From Eucalyptus grandis (Eukaryota; Streptophyta; Magnoliopsida; Myrtales; Myrtaceae): a DNA stretch of 64,000 nucleotides. Shown here in pieces: positions 20,723 through 32,506 of the stretch. Under the pieces are notes generated by a model. It searched no databases. It saw nothing but the letters and a program-made list of their open reading frames with translations, and had not been told where the DNA came from. The stretch spans positions 65,296,115 to 65,360,114 of the forward strand of contig NC_052619.1 in the NCBI RefSeq assembly GCF_016545825.1, read 5' to 3'. The first letter of the stretch is position 1. Each line of letters starts with the position of its first letter. The position numbers and the translations under genes were made by a program.

Positions 20723-22540
20723 CATTCCGAATTAATTTAATTGGCCCAAGAAGTTTTTAGCCCACTCGCAGCCTCTAGCCCATTTCTATTTTCTGTTCCT
20801 AGCCCAACCATGTCCGGTCGAAACAATCAGCCCAACCCTTAAATGAACCTAGCCCACATTTTCTATTCTTTTGATTTTTTTCTTTATTTTCATCTTTTTT
20901 ATTTTTCATTTCTCATTACTATTTCTTCTCTTCTTCTCCACGAACCCTCCTTTCCCAAAGCCATCTTTCCTCCCTCACCCTTCTTCCCCAAACCAACACC
21001 ATCCGAAGCATGACCACCTTTTGTCTCCGGCGCTTACGCCACTGCCGTGCCAACACTCCAATCAGGACATACAGCCATACGGCAGTATGTGCGAAAAGAA
21101 CGGGGCATAATTTGTACGAAAATAAGCTCAAGTCATGACATACGGCCATAAGCTCAAATCACGACAAAGTCAACGCGAAAATGGATGAAACGAAGACATG
21201 TAAAATAGCTACAAAGCACGTCTAGCAAAGATGAATGCCCAGAATGGACAGAAGTTCAAGGACAGTCATGTAGGCTTCACTTAGGCCTTTATACAAACAT
21301 CTGGAGCGCACTACTGGGATGAGCGGTTCCTAACCCACGGCGAGACTCGAACCTACATCGGGGACCGCGACGCACGGCGTACATGAACCTTAGAGACCAA
21401 TGCAGGGGCGACATGGGCCGAAAACAGAGCACGCGCAAGTGCAGAGAGAAATCACCTGGTTCGAGCATGGCGTCGCAGCGGACGGCGACTAACTTTATGT
21501 CTTCCGGCGACAGTGAGGCCCGCTCTCCTTCCTTGTGCGAGTGAACTAACCTGTTCACTCTCTCGTCTCACTCTCTGAACCAAGCCCTCCCTCTCTCGAG
21601 CTCTCTCTTTTCTCTGGTTCTCGCCCAAAAACGCCCCTAGAATCGAGCCAACTTTCCTCTCTCTCGGATCTTGCTCTCTGAATCCCCTCTCGGACTCTCT
21701 TCTAACCAACATTTTAAAACGCCTCGGCCTCTCTCTCTCTCTCAAGCGACCAGCCGCCGCCAGCCTGCCCCACACCACGACATTCTCCTCGTCCTCCCTC
21801 TTTAGCACCGTTCTCTATCCTGGCGTCGTCCCTCCTCTTCTTGTCGAGCCTGCGTCCAAGACAGGAGAGAGGGAGAAGATAAGAGAATGAATGGGCCGGC
21901 CCGTGCCAGCGGCCTGGGGGAAGAGAAATAAAAGGGGCCGGGCCGGCCCAGCCCTAGCCCGACCGCACGCTTCTTTTTTTTTATAAAAAAATATGAATAA
22001 TAATAAAATTAATTTTAATTTTAATTTTTGTACAAAAATTTATAATTAGTACTAGCAATGCAAATTTTTCTGATGTCTATACGTGATGCATTTTCATTAA
22101 AATTAGTTTTTTACATGTTAGAAATTAATCCCTAATTTTCTATGTGGTTAAGCACTAACTAAATAGGCAAAATTTATGCGTTGACACCCGTGGCTATTGT
22201 GTGCTGTCATGGCTGTTGTGGAGACTACACAACAAAAGGTTATTAGGTCAATGGAAGTTTTCATAATTGCAGGAGGTTTCCATCTCAATGGGAGGCTATC
22301 TCCCGGCAAGAGGCTTGCAGTACTTGTTATGCAAGCTACATGAGCCTGTAGTTGCGTAGGAGGTTCCCATTGCGACAAGAAGCCGACATGGTTATTGTAC
22401 AAGCTACGTGACAATAGAGTAGGCTAACATGGCCACTGACGCCACCACTAGACGAGATGAACAATGTTGAGGGTCAACATCAAGGGAGGGTTATTTATGG
22501 TTATTGAAAAAGAAAATGACACGAGATGAGAGGTATGCAT
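20723..22540. other. Intergenic DNA, probably retroelement-derived
   Basis: No gene is recognisable. Bases 20740-20870 repeat AGCCCA/TAGCCC words and 21540-21960 are C/T-rich with CTCTCTC tracts and a GGCCGGCC-rich end. This mixture is common in LTR or leader DNA of gypsy elements, but I see no paired LTR or pol, so that is a guess. Bases 22160-22450 hold loosely repeated words (TACAAGCTACGTGA, ATGCAAGCTACATGA). Several open frames over C/T-rich DNA were judged incidental. Confidence 0.35.
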
Positions 22541-22544
22541 CCAA

Positions 22545-22808
22545 TGCACCTTAGTATCTATATAAAGAGCATATAAACCCATTGTCAAGTGATGTGCGAC
22601 ATTTTCAACAACCTTTCTCATTTGTAAACTGAATTAGGAGTGACACGTGAAATTTGAATAACAAGGTAGACACACACACAAAGGAGGCTAAACTTAGCTT
22701 TGATATCAAATTATAAAGTTCGAAAAACTTAAGCTGATAAATAGAAGGAGATCACATATATTAAAGGAGCATACAAATCACATTGTCAAGTGATGTTGAT
22801 ATTTTAAT
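22545..22808 (-). mobile_element. TRIM, right terminal repeat truncated
   Basis: On the minus strand a terminal repeat (22808-22709) is followed at once by the primer-site-like TGATATCAAAGC (22708-22697). After a short interior of about 85 bases, a second partial terminal repeat starts TGTTGAAAATGT (22610). Both repeats share CATCACTTGACAATG and GCTCTTTA-like words. It matches the better-preserved TRIM at 32190-32506. Confidence 0.65.
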
Positions 22809-23052
22809 ACACTCAATCAACGAATGCATTATGATGGATATATGCAAGAAAACCCCTTAAAACTAAATCCCGAGTGTCAAGCCCTTCAACTTGCAAGTCT
22901 CTTGTTCTTTACTTAAGATAAGGCATAAGTAATACAAGTAAGACATGCACGCCTTCTTCAAACAATAATGAACGCACTTGTGACATTCATATTTGAACTT
23001 CACTATAAAGTACATATATCTGTGAAGTAATTATTCATAATTTCATTGCAAT

Positions 23053-23417
23053 TCATCCAAGTGACTTTTTCTTTAGCGAAACATTGACATTGACGAATGC
23101 ATTATTTTCCTTGGACATGCTATTGGCAAGTAAAGCCTTGTACCTCTTAAAGACCTCATCAATGATCTCTTCACCAAGGTGATCAACGAGCAAGGGCTCG
23201 GCCATGGCTCTCATGCACCAGGCCAAATTGTATTCCCCACCCTTCGAGACAATATCAAAGTCAGAATCGGTGTCAAGTATACTCCAATTCACTTTGAACA
23301 CTTCCAAACAATCAATTGAGAATGACCCTTGCTTTTGAACCTCCGTCGTACTTCTTTTGGTGAGGGTGTGTACTGAGGGATGTTGAAGGAGTCCAGATTC
23401 TGTTCTTCCAAGGGTCC
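23053..23417 (-). pseudogene. SABATH methyltransferase, last exon only (unit B)
   Basis: This is the C-terminal exon of a SABATH carboxyl methyltransferase, enzymes that methylate plant carboxylic acids such as salicylate, benzoate or jasmonate using S-adenosylmethionine. Visible family features are LDSFNIPQYTPSP at the exon start, GSFSIDCLEVFKVNW, CMRAMAEPLL and GEEIIDEVFKRY, ending SLKKKSLG and a stop. Two lesions mark it as a pseudogene: the splice acceptor AG is GG, and one base is missing after KEVR near 23349. Exons 1-3 are not found next to it. Intron DNA continues to about 23660 and then gives way to block D. It is clearly homologous to exon 4 of the gene at 30271-32782. Confidence 0.88.
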
Positions 23418-23669
23418 CCGAAATAGTGCAGATGTAGAATTTTAGATTTTCCAACCAAAAGAAGTAACAATTGCAAAAAAATTAGTTGTTACTATAATAT
23501 CTTAACAAAATTCCTAGTTACTTGTCTATGTAACTATTGCATACTGATAACATATGTTGTTTCTTATCATTTAAGTATTAATTCCATTTTAGTCAAGTCT
23601 AAACTAGCTTAAGAGCGAAGAAGATCACTCTCGAAGCAAGTTCATGAATCTTTGGTTCACTGAAGAAAA

Positions 23670-24900
23670 ATGTACTCTTCAATTATCCTTAGGTGTCTAA
23701 TTAACCCATAAACGATTAGTAGTGGCTCTAATTAATAAATTGAATTTCATGCTTAAAAATGATTTAATTAAAAACCCCAAGTTGTGATTGATATGAGTTT
23801 GAAAAGTCCGCAGTAGGCATCAGCACTATCTCTTTAATAAGTATTCATTTGTACCCATTTAATAATTCATTAATTTTCCTTTGGTGGTTCACTTTGAGGA
23901 AATTCACAACACATGGATAGCACAATCTCATAACACAAATAGAGATTCAATTATAATAACCAGCTTATTCTATGTTCATGAAATCCATGTCTAGTGACAC
24001 TAGAGTACATTAATAAAAGCTCCCCAGCTGATGGACTAAATATTGTCTGAACTTAAAATCTTTGTTAGTGGTCATATTTGATGATCAATTCAATATATAT
24101 AGATAACTCAAGAACATGGCATAGAGATTCAACTCTTTTAGAGGCGCATGAAATATGTTATTCATGCCCTATAAGTCAATTAATTTTGGGCCTTCGGTCT
24201 CTATTAATGGCCCTGATTGCAGTTTGAATGCATTTAGTGAAATTTGAATGAGTGACTTCCAAATCCTAATTTGGAAATCTATTAACGCCCCAATCAACTG
24301 CGTCAATTTCTGGGTTATTCAAAAGAGTCGTCTTTAGCACTTAACTTCCATGGCATTCGGTATGACGACGTAGGCTAATCTTTCTAAAAGCTAATGCGTT
24401 GATGAGGATATAAATATCATCATTTGATTTAACAACATATGAATTACTGTAAATAGACTAGTGAGGCAATTGCAAGGACTGAAATTACGTTTCAAATCTG
24501 GAAAAATCAAATAGAACGTGGGAATAAATGGATAGTGAGCGACAAGAGGTTGTCACACGGAAGCGCGCGAAGCAGGCACACCGGATGCTTTCGTGCCGTA
24601 AAAAGCTTACAAAATAAAATATATAACAGAACCAAAGTTGACGTGAATAAATTGCAAAAGGTCGTATACCTAAGATGTTTCTATTTGAAAAAGTTACAAA
24701 TAGATCCATAGTCACACCCCGAAAAAGAAGAAGAAGAAGGATAGCTTGCATTTTGTGGGGCCTAAATTGTGTATCCATGCATTCTCATAATGTATAACCT
24801 GTGAAATCAAAGGAGGTCCTCGAGACGAATTCTCGGTTTCCCAGATACTGGTGATTTGAACAGGAGTATACACGTAACGCATCAAGTTAATTACTACTAG
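23670..24900. repeat. Duplicated non-coding block D, second copy
   Basis: Diverged copy of 7375-8013 plus 16346-16560. The part near 23780-23900 also resembles 40245-40345 (shared GTGA[T/A]TGATATG.GTTTG and CTTTTCCTTGGTG-like phrases). No gene is recognisable in any copy. Confidence 0.5.
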
Positions 24901-24944
24901 AGATCAGAGGCCATTTGGTTTACGTTTATATAAAAGGATTAGAA

Positions 24945-25340
24945 AGTTCTAATTTTTTTACATTTATACCACTTTAGTCATAAACATTTTATGAATACCA
25001 AATCAATCCTAAATATTTTATTGGTGCCCATTCAATTCTTTCAATTAATTTGACCAAATATTGCTAATATAGATGCCAGTTATCTAACGCGATACTTGGA
25101 CACGCTGACATAAATAATTTTTAATAATATTTATATATTTTTTCAAATTATTTCTTTTCCTTTCGTTTCCTTTCTCCTCCTCCTTCCTCTAGCCAGTTCT
25201 GATCTCAATGACCAGCTAGAGGTGAGGGGCTAGCGAGGTCAACCGAGGTTCGGCGACCTAGAACGGGAATGAAGGAAAAGGAAAAAAGGGAAAGGAAAAA
25301 GGAAAAGATAATAAATAAATAATTTTAAAAATTAAAATAT
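24945..25340. mobile_element. Half of a fold-back element
   Basis: The left arm resembles the left arm of 29005-29815 (CCTAAATATTTT, TTTGACCAAATATTGCTAA, then a long T-rich stretch). It is followed by a GC-rich core (25185-25265) and a short A-rich stretch. The right terminal arm is missing, and SABATH promoter sequence starts at about 25345. Confidence 0.5.
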
Positions 25341-25344
25341 TATT

Positions 25345-25470
25345 GAAAGTTTTCTCCTCCCTGGTCGCTTGCATTTGAGTTGGTTTGAGGCTCATCTGTT
25401 TATAGGCATTTTGGGGGTACTTTGTCTCAATGTTTCCCAATAATTCTAAGGCCGCGCATGACAAAATTTT
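25345..25470 (-). pseudogene. SABATH promoter/5'UTR scrap
   Basis: Bases 25365-25440 match the region upstream of the SABATH start codon at 32795-32870 (GCTTGCATTTGA, GGTTTGAGGCTCATCT, then a TATA-box-like CTATAAACAG on the minus strand). No exon 1 coding sequence is attached. Confidence 0.6.
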
Positions 25471-25640
25471 TAAAACAAGTAAATTGATTTATGGCCAAAA
25501 TCAATTTCTTAATTTCTATTCTCAACAAGTTTCCGAGTAAAGAAACTCGTTTAATAATGACTCAAAATTTCTATTTCTGAAACAGAAATCCGTTTGATAA
25601 CGATACAAAATTTCTATTTCTAGGAATAGAAATTGATTAG

Positions 25641-25790
25641 ATAACAACATAAGAAATTCTCAAATATAAAATAATAGTCGAAATAATACTAAAGCAACAT
25701 AGGAAATCTTCAAATACAAAATAATAGTAGAAATAATACTAAAACAACATAGGAAATCCTCAAATACAAAATAATAGTAGAAATAATACT
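25641..25790 (+). repeat. 50-bp tandem repeat, three copies
   Basis: The unit CAACATAGGAAATCNTCAAA..ATAATAGTAGAAATAATACTAA recurs at 25651, 25701 and 25751, an exact 50-base period with few differences. Confidence 0.85.
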
Positions 25791-25799
25791 AATACATTA

Positions 25800-26770
25800 A
25801 AAAGTTGAAAATACAATTTTATGGAATTTCCGGCATATTATTATCCCTTGTCATTTTATTAGTAATTGTTTTTCTAAGCGTATTTATTTGGTTTCCTCCT
25901 CGGTCAATGTATCGTTTGCAAGCTCATCCTGCGTGGATTCGGACAAGATGCGGAAGCATGAATATAGGGTGCCATCAATGGCGCCTATACAGCCTTTGTC
26001 ATTTTATCAAAACTAGTATTATACAAGATTATCAACAAAATAAAATTAATGGTGTAAATGAATATATGAGAATTCTACCTTAAAGTAACGTTTATGGTTA
26101 GGAACCAATCGGGGGAAGGTCGGTTTATTTTGATTCTCGAATTGAATCAGTTCAGTTGCTCATCCCTAATTTATTTATTGTTGCTCAATGAGCTTTTAAT
26201 GGCCCTTGCATAGCAAAGAGAGATTCTCTTGAATCTCTTGCCTTCAAATTAAAATTCAAGATTGTGTAACAATCTAATTATTTTGATTTTGCAAGAATTT
26301 TGAATCCGTAAAAAAAAATGTTAAATTTCTAGGCACGTTTTTTATTCATCTATTACGTAATAACTTTTCTTCAATTGGCCATGCGCGTGCTTTTCTAGGA
26401 GGAAAGAGCCCCATTATTTTCAAATAAGCATTTAAGAACTTTGGTCGTTTTTGAAAATTGACCCATTCAATCGCCTTTCATCCTAAAGAGTAAGTTATAA
26501 AAAAAAAAAAATAAAAAAACACGAGCAAATAAGAAAAAGAAAATTAGCAATAATTTGTAAAGTTGTGGTTATGAGTGAATTAAGTCAGCAAAAAAAGCGT
26601 AAGGTTCTTTTATACTTTGATTTCGATTTTGATTTCTTCAATTTCTCTATTTCTAGAATGAAATATGTTTGAAAATAAATCAAATCACGTTATCAAACTT
26701 TATTGCTCCAAATCGTTCTAAATAGAACAAAGAAATCGAAAAATAGAAATTTTATCACGCTGCGCTTGTG
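25800..26770. other. Intergenic DNA, nothing identified
   Basis: An open frame at 25805-26083 would encode 92 residues starting with one strongly hydrophobic helix, but I recognise no family and the surroundings are AT-rich repeats. Bases 26600-26760 share words with 25540-25640 (AATTTCTATTTCT, AATAGAAATT), probably decayed fold-back DNA. Confidence 0.3.
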
Positions 26771-27199
26771 GACTCTCGGTTCGAGAGTGAAACACGTAGG
26801 CATGGATTTTGCCCGAAAATGTCCATTTGGTGGGCCATGCATTGTGAGTACGAATTCATTCCAATGTAGGAAAAGAAAATGCAAATGAAAATAAAATATG
26901 CAGAGAAATTTTGTCTAACTTAAAGTTCGTGGTGAAGTTCGATTGCTTCCCAGTTACGCAAAAAAAGGAGTCCTACCAATGTCAGCATGACTTGGTAGGA
27001 CTCTCGGTTCGAGAGTGAAACACGTAGACATGAGTTTGCCCGAAAATGTCCATTTGGTGGGCCATGCATTGTGAGTACGGATTCATTCCAATGCAGGAAA
27101 AGAAAAAGCAAATGAAAATAAAATATGCAGAGAAATTTGTCTAACTTGAAGTTCGTGGTGAAGTTCGATTGCTTCCCAGTCACGCAAAAAAAGGAGTCC

Positions 27200-27266
27200 T
27201 ACCAACGTCAGCATGACTTGTTTCTCTCATTCCTCCAATTATGTGCATTACTTTCGCGAATTCCAT
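27200..27266 (-). pseudogene. SABATH exon 1 copy in array unit 2
   Basis: The minus strand reads an ATG followed by MEFAKVMHIIGGMRETSHAD, aligning with MEVMQVLHMNGGMGETSYAN of the gene at 32782. The NNSLLQ end that supplies a SAM-site serine and a substrate-site glutamine in SABATH enzymes is gone, and no splice donor is visible. Confidence 0.75.
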
Positions 27267-27537
27267 CACTCTCTCTCTCTCTTGTTGGCTTGCATTTGAA
27301 TGGGTTTGAGGCTCTTCTATTCATGGATATTTTTGGGGTACTCTCGGTTCGAGAGTGAAACACGTAGACATGAGTTTGCCCGAAAATGTCCATTTGGTGG
27401 GCCATGCATTGTGAGTACGGATTCATTCCAATGCAGGAAAAGGAAATGCAAATGAAAATAAAATATGCAGAGAAATTTGTCTAACTTGAAGTTCGTGGTG
27501 AAGTTCGATTGCTTCCCAGTCACGCAAAAAAAGGAGT

Positions 27538-27605
27538 CCTACCAACGTCAGCATGACTTGTTTCTCCCATTCCTCAATTATGTGCATTACTTTCACGAAT
27601 TCCAT
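27538..27605 (-). pseudogene. SABATH exon 1 copy in array unit 3
   Basis: This is nearly identical to the copy at 27200-27266 but has lost one G in the GGAGGAATG stretch, shifting the frame after MEFVKVMHII. Confidence 0.75.
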
Positions 27606-27676
27606 CTCTCTCTCTCTCGTTGGCTTGCATTTGAATGGGTTTGAGGCTCTTCTATTCATGGATATTTTTGGGGTAC

Positions 27677-27910
27677 TTTTTATTTTTGGTAACCAATGAT
27701 CCGTTGGGCCCGCCGGACTTACGCCAAGCAGCCCACGGCCTATAGAGTACGCGGTGCACCCCGACCAAGCGTCAATATTCGGGAGAGGCTAACCTATGAC
27801 CACAACACCAGGATTCCCCACTTAAATACTTTAGCAACGAGAGGCTTCAACCCCGACCTCTGCGATGGAAGGGAGAACGCACAGCGACTGTGCTGCCCGC
27901 GATTGGGTAC
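27677..27910 (-). mobile_element. SINE-like insertion in the SABATH array
   Basis: This 234-bp insert has a B-box-like GGGGTTGAAGCC on the minus strand (27843-27855) and an A-rich end (AAAAATAAAAAG, minus strand) at its left. Flanks ATTTTTGGGGTAC (27664-27676) and ATTTTTGGGGTTC (27911-27923) agree at 12 of 13 bases. It differs from the other SINEs in the window. The A box is unclear. Confidence 0.7.
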
Positions 27911-28190
27911 ATTTTTGGGGTTCTTTGTCTCCATGTTCCCAATAATTCCAAGTTGCTTTAGTTCACGTGTGAAGCACGCATGGTCATGAGTTTGCCCGAA
28001 AATGTCCACTCGGTGAGATCTACCCCACTGCCTCATGAGTACGGATTCATTCCAATTCAAGGAAATGGAAAGAAAATGTAAATGCAAAGAAAATATGCAG
28101 AGAAATTTGTCTTAACTCGAAGCTTGTGGTGAAGTTTGATTGCTTCCCGTCGTGCAAGAAAGGAGTCCTACTAACGTTAGGTTTAGATTC

Positions 28191-28760
28191 GTCTCCTCCT
28201 CTATTGTGGAAATTGCAACATGTATATGAAATTCATGTTGGAGTCTAGATACATGCCATGTTGCCATATATGGTTGAAATTAAAAGAGGATATTTTATTT
28301 TCAAGAGTATCATTAATCGGTGATCTTAGAACACTAGGCGAGAATTTAAATGAATAAAAAAAAACATAATAGAAGAAACAATTATTGATGCACTTTGAAA
28401 GTTGACGACATGCATATTATGAGAAAACTATACCCAGTGTTCTCGAGGGTGAAAGAAGAATATCGTATCTATGATTGCACTGGAAGTTACATCCACGGTG
28501 GTTGCCCTAGTGGTAAATGGGTCATTATCTTCCGTAAGATCACTAGTTCGTTCACGTTATGACCGGATCTATAAACGACTTCAGTTGCGTTGTTAACTAT
28601 AGCATAGTTCTCATGGAGAAATTTTCCTACCAGTTAGCAATTTGGTAACGGTGCAGTAACAGACTCTCCAATTTAAATCTCTATAGTGGCATTAAATAGT
28701 TATGGCTTAAACCAAATATTGAGTTGTTATAATCGCTTTAGGTGACAAGTTTTTTTTTTT
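28191..28760. repeat. Unit B upstream region, paralog of 33180-33620
   Basis: Shared phrases include TTTTCAAGAGT.T.ATTAA, AGAAACAATTATTGA.GC and TATGAGAAAACTA. It includes a copy of the old SINE-like repeat at about 28500-28715 (TTGCCCTAGTGGTAAA). No coding sequence. Confidence 0.65.
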
Positions 28761-29004
28761 TTTTCTTTTGTATGTTTCATAACGTTTTTGCCCTCATCTA
28801 TGACAAAAATCAACTTATTTACTATAAAAATCACTCTTCTCTTAAATTTTATATGCACGTGGCGATATTTTCTTGCAGAAATTACATATAATAAAGTATG
28901 TGTCTTTAGGACAAGTTATGATAAGACAAGTTATGATAAGGGAATGTTTGTTAAAGAAATTATAAAAGACCTCAGCCAACTACAAAACACAGGAGAATGG
29001 TCCA

Positions 29005-29815
29005 TAAAGTAATAAACATGTTATACTTTTTAATACAATGCTAAACACTTTAATTGTGCCAATTGAAATCTAAATATTTTCATGTTTTGCCAATTAAATT
29101 CATCCAATCAATTTTGGTGAAATATTGCTAACATAAACATTAGCCGTTTTATGTGACATATTGACATAGACAAGTTTTAATAATATTTTAATATTTTTTC
29201 AATTTTTATTAATTTTTCTCTTTTTTTTTTTTTCCTTTTTTTCTTTTCTTCTCATTTTCTCTTCTTTTCTTTGTTTTTCTTTGTTTTTTTTTTGTTTTTG
29301 TTTTTTTTTTTTTTCCCTTTTTCTCTCCGCAACTATTGCTAGGCCTCGTTGATGGCTAGTAGAGGTCGCCAGCCTTAGGCAAGGGATGCCTTGCTAGGGG
29401 CCGACAAGGGTTGCCCTTACCAGGGGATAAACCCCTTGTCCAATTTGGTGGAGGGCTGCCCTTGCTAGCCCAGGTGAGTCCTAACCCATGTGCCGAATCA
29501 AGCGAGTGTTTGCCCTCACTAGCCGCTCGCTTGAGGCTGAAAAAAAGGAAAAGAAGAGAAAATGAAAAAAAAAAATAGAAAAGTAAAAGTAAAGAAGGAA
29601 AAGAGAATGAAAATAATATAAAACATTATTTATGTCAAGATCGGCTATGCCACTCAAGATGGTTGACGTTTACGTCAATGATTTTCAACAAAAATTAGTC
29701 AAATTAATTCAATTGACAAAACTTAAAAGGTTTATGATTCAATTGATAAAATTGAAAGATTAAGGATTGAATTACCAAAAGTATTATAGAATTAGGATGT
29801 TTTGCACAATTTTCC
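29005..29815. mobile_element. Fold-back element with long T/A arms and GC-rich core
   Basis: The left arm (TTAATACAATGCTAAACACTTTAATTGTGCC) and the inverted right arm (CTTTTGGTAATTCAATCC, CAATTTTATCAATTGAATC) are related. They enclose a T-rich tract, a GC-rich core (29330-29530) of repeated GGGTTGCCCTT / AAGGGATGCCTTGC words, and an A/G-rich tract. The outer ends and target duplication are not fixed. Confidence 0.6.
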
Positions 29816-32189
29816 CCATAAAACACGGTATGTTTAGTTTTCTTTGTCAAAATCATTTAATGTTATAACCTCCATGTGTTGAGTAAACCTTTCAAAATGT
29901 TTGATTGATAATATTGGGAAACTCTTGTTGTTGAGTTTCTAATTTCGTTTTTGTTTAATTAATTTTTGCTTTTTTGTTTCGTTTTCCTGACACAAATAGA
30001 ATCAAAGCACCAATTCGATCAATTAAACCAATGCATTGGTGGATATACAAAAGAAAAATCCTTAAACCAAAATCCCAAATGTCAAGCCCTTCAACTTGCA
30101 GCAAGTTTCTTGCATTTTCTTAACACGAGATATAAGACATAAGAAGTAATACAAGTGAAACTGCCACACCTTCAAACCATAGGAAACACACTAGCGACAT
30201 ACATATATCAACTTCACCATGAACGTGCATATAAATGTGATGTGCTCATTCTGGAATTTTTGCATTTTAGCTAGGCGATTTTCTTTACTGAAATGACGAT
30301 GTTGACGAATGCAGTCTTTTCCTTTGGACATGCCATTAGCGAGTTGAGCCTTGTATCTCTTGAAGACCTCATCTATGATCTCTTCACCGAAGTGATCAAC
30401 GAGCAGGGGCTCAGCCACGGCTCTCATGCACCTGGCCATATCATATCCCCCATCCTCCAACACAACATTAGGATCGAAATTCGTGTTAAGGACACTCCAA
30501 TTCACTTCGGACACCTCCAAGCAATCGATTGAGAATGACTCTTGCTTTTGGACCTCCTCGTACTTCTTTTTGGTGAGGGTGTATACTGAGGGATGTTGAA
30601 GGAGTCCAATTTATCTTCTTCTATGAGTCCCTGCATTAGGCCAGATGCAAAATTTTAGATTTTGCCAGCAAATATTAGAAGCAATTGTAAAATCATAAGT
30701 TGTTAGTATGATATCATCATAATATTCGTACTTACTTTGTGAACAAAAGAAAAAAAAAATAGTCATGGTTAATTATTTATGTAATTGGGTATGTGTCTAT
30801 TGCATAGTGCTCTTATACGTGATTCTCTCATGTAATTGTAGATTTCACTTAAATTGGGTCTAAACCATACTGAAGAGGGAATGGTTGTGTCCTCCAAGCA
30901 CCTAATAAATTTGTCCCTTGTACTCTAACATTCCCCAATACGAGAAAGCGCATAAATTTTGCGGGATTTCCAAATTGCATTACTGCTTTCGTCCAAAGAA
31001 TTTATATGAAAATTCTAGCTAGAGGTTCATAAGAAAATTTTTTAGGTCATCTAGCAAAAACTTTGGGTACTTTAGAATCGCAAATAATATACCTTAATCA
31101 ATAAGAAAGATATTCATAGAGAACTAGCAAAAGTAACCAAGTTCTACGGTACGTTATTACAGCTTTCACTAGGAGCAATAAGAAAAATCAACCTCGATTT
31201 TATCGTAGTACGCAACTAATCAAGTACATCTTTAAATTGTTTTTGGGTTACCTCGGAGACCATCTCATTGAGAGCAGCAGCCAAGAGCTCCCAAATGTAG
31301 CAACACTCTTTGCTCGAAGGATCGTCGCTTCTTCGACCCAGGAGGGTCAAAACCATACGCCCTCCCACCACTAACTCTTGCCCACGACACTCCAAGAACG
31401 TTGAGAAGTCCCTCTGGAATTGCTCGTAGTATGCCGTAAGCACCTTCGGTGGGCTCGATCTCGCCATGTATATGTTGCCTTTGTTTCCCTCTAGTCCCTG
31501 TGGGACCTGACAAGAAGAAACGGAGTGAGAGAGAGAACGAGTTTGTTCTCCATCAAGTTAACAAATGAAACTATGGGTCAAAAAATTACCTGAGACAGCC
31601 ACATGAGACTGTATGAAGAATGAATCAAATGCAGGCTCTCCCGAGGGAACAATCTCCCATAGAACGAACCAGGAACGCCACTGAAGAAGCATGACAACGT
31701 TGCCCACGCTCCATTCTTGCTCTTAATTTGCTCCCTCAGCTTCTCTTGGAATCTTGGCAAGAAGTTGCTGAAGATGGTGTTGAAGTCGTTCCCCGGGAGA
31801 TCGTTCAAGAACACTTGGAGCTCCGGCAGCTCGTGCTTCTTCGCACTGTAGAGATCGATCATGATGCTGATGATCTCAGACACAACGAAAAGAGTGTTGG
31901 GGCCAGTGGAACAGCCCAAGTCCGCAATGGCGACGCTCGCCGGGAAGTTGGTGGTGGCAGTCGAGAAGAGAGCTGTGACGGCTGCCTCCATTATGGGCTT
32001 CGTCATCAATATCACCTTTCTCTAAATAAAGAAAAGGAGAAAGCATTGACTCAATATCAAGGATTGAGTTTGTCTGAGGTTGCAATGATCTTGCAAGATC
32101 TGGTTTTTCAATATACCTTTAGTGCACTTTCTTCTTTAAGAGAAATCTTGTTGATTAAAAGTGTATTTATGAATTGGGATCATAATTTG

Positions 32190-32506
32190 TGTTGAAGTAT
32201 TGTCCCAGAGTGCTTGACAATAGTTCCTATATACTATTTACATTTATGTGTTCTCCTTCCACTTATCAGTTTAAATTTTGAGGTTGAACTTTTTAACATG
32301 GTATCAAAACTAGTGTTATTCCTTTAGCCAATGTATGTCCACCCCCATTAGTCAAATTCCACGTGGTGCTCATAATCAGGCTTGCACATGAGTGGAGGTA
32401 TTAAAGTATTGTCCCATATTAGTTAACAATGGATCTCATATGCTCTTTATATTCATGTGATCTCCTTCCACTTTTCAGTTAAAGCTTTTTGGTTGGCTTT
32501 ATAACA
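32190..32506 (+). mobile_element. TRIM in intron 1 of the SABATH gene
   Basis: Two direct terminal repeats of 109 and 108 bp (32190-32298, 32399-32506) share GTATTGTCCCA, TGATCTCCTTCCACTT-like and TAACA-ending sequence. The primer site TGGTATCAAAAC follows the left repeat immediately (32299-32310). A purine-rich GAGTGGAGG lies just before the right repeat. Flanks ATTTG and TTTTG agree at 4 of 5 bases. At 317 bp with no coding DNA this is a terminal-repeat retrotransposon in miniature, antisense to the gene. Confidence 0.85.
32299..32310 (+). other. TRIM primer-binding site
   Basis: TGGTATCAAAAC directly follows the left terminal repeat and resembles the initiator-methionine tRNA primer site used by plant LTR elements. 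Confidence 0.75.

Larger units (their letters stand above)
26772..28190 (-). repeat. Tandem array of SABATH exon-1/promoter units (unit B)
   Basis: The word ACTCTCGGTTCGAGAGTGAA recurs at 26772, 27000 and 27340, giving units of 228, 340 and about 337 bases. A fourth diverged unit is at 27924-28190. The full unit holds, on the minus strand, upstream DNA, a decayed TATA position, a CT-rich 5'UTR, and a decayed SABATH exon 1. The first unit lacks the exon-1 part. A SINE splits the third from the fourth. The array lies upstream of the exon-4 pseudogene of the same unit. Confidence 0.82.

Noticed and set aside
20871..21808. Several frames over C/T-rich DNA on both strands
   Set aside because: Low-complexity composition, overlapping frames, no domain recognised.
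25805..26083. A 92-codon frame with a hydrophobic N-terminus
   Set aside because: No family recognised, no homologous context, AT-rich surroundings. A lone hydrophobic stretch is common in T-rich DNA.
31728..32195. A 155-codon plus-strand open frame
   Set aside because: It is antisense to SABATH exon 2, whose family motifs are all on the minus strand.
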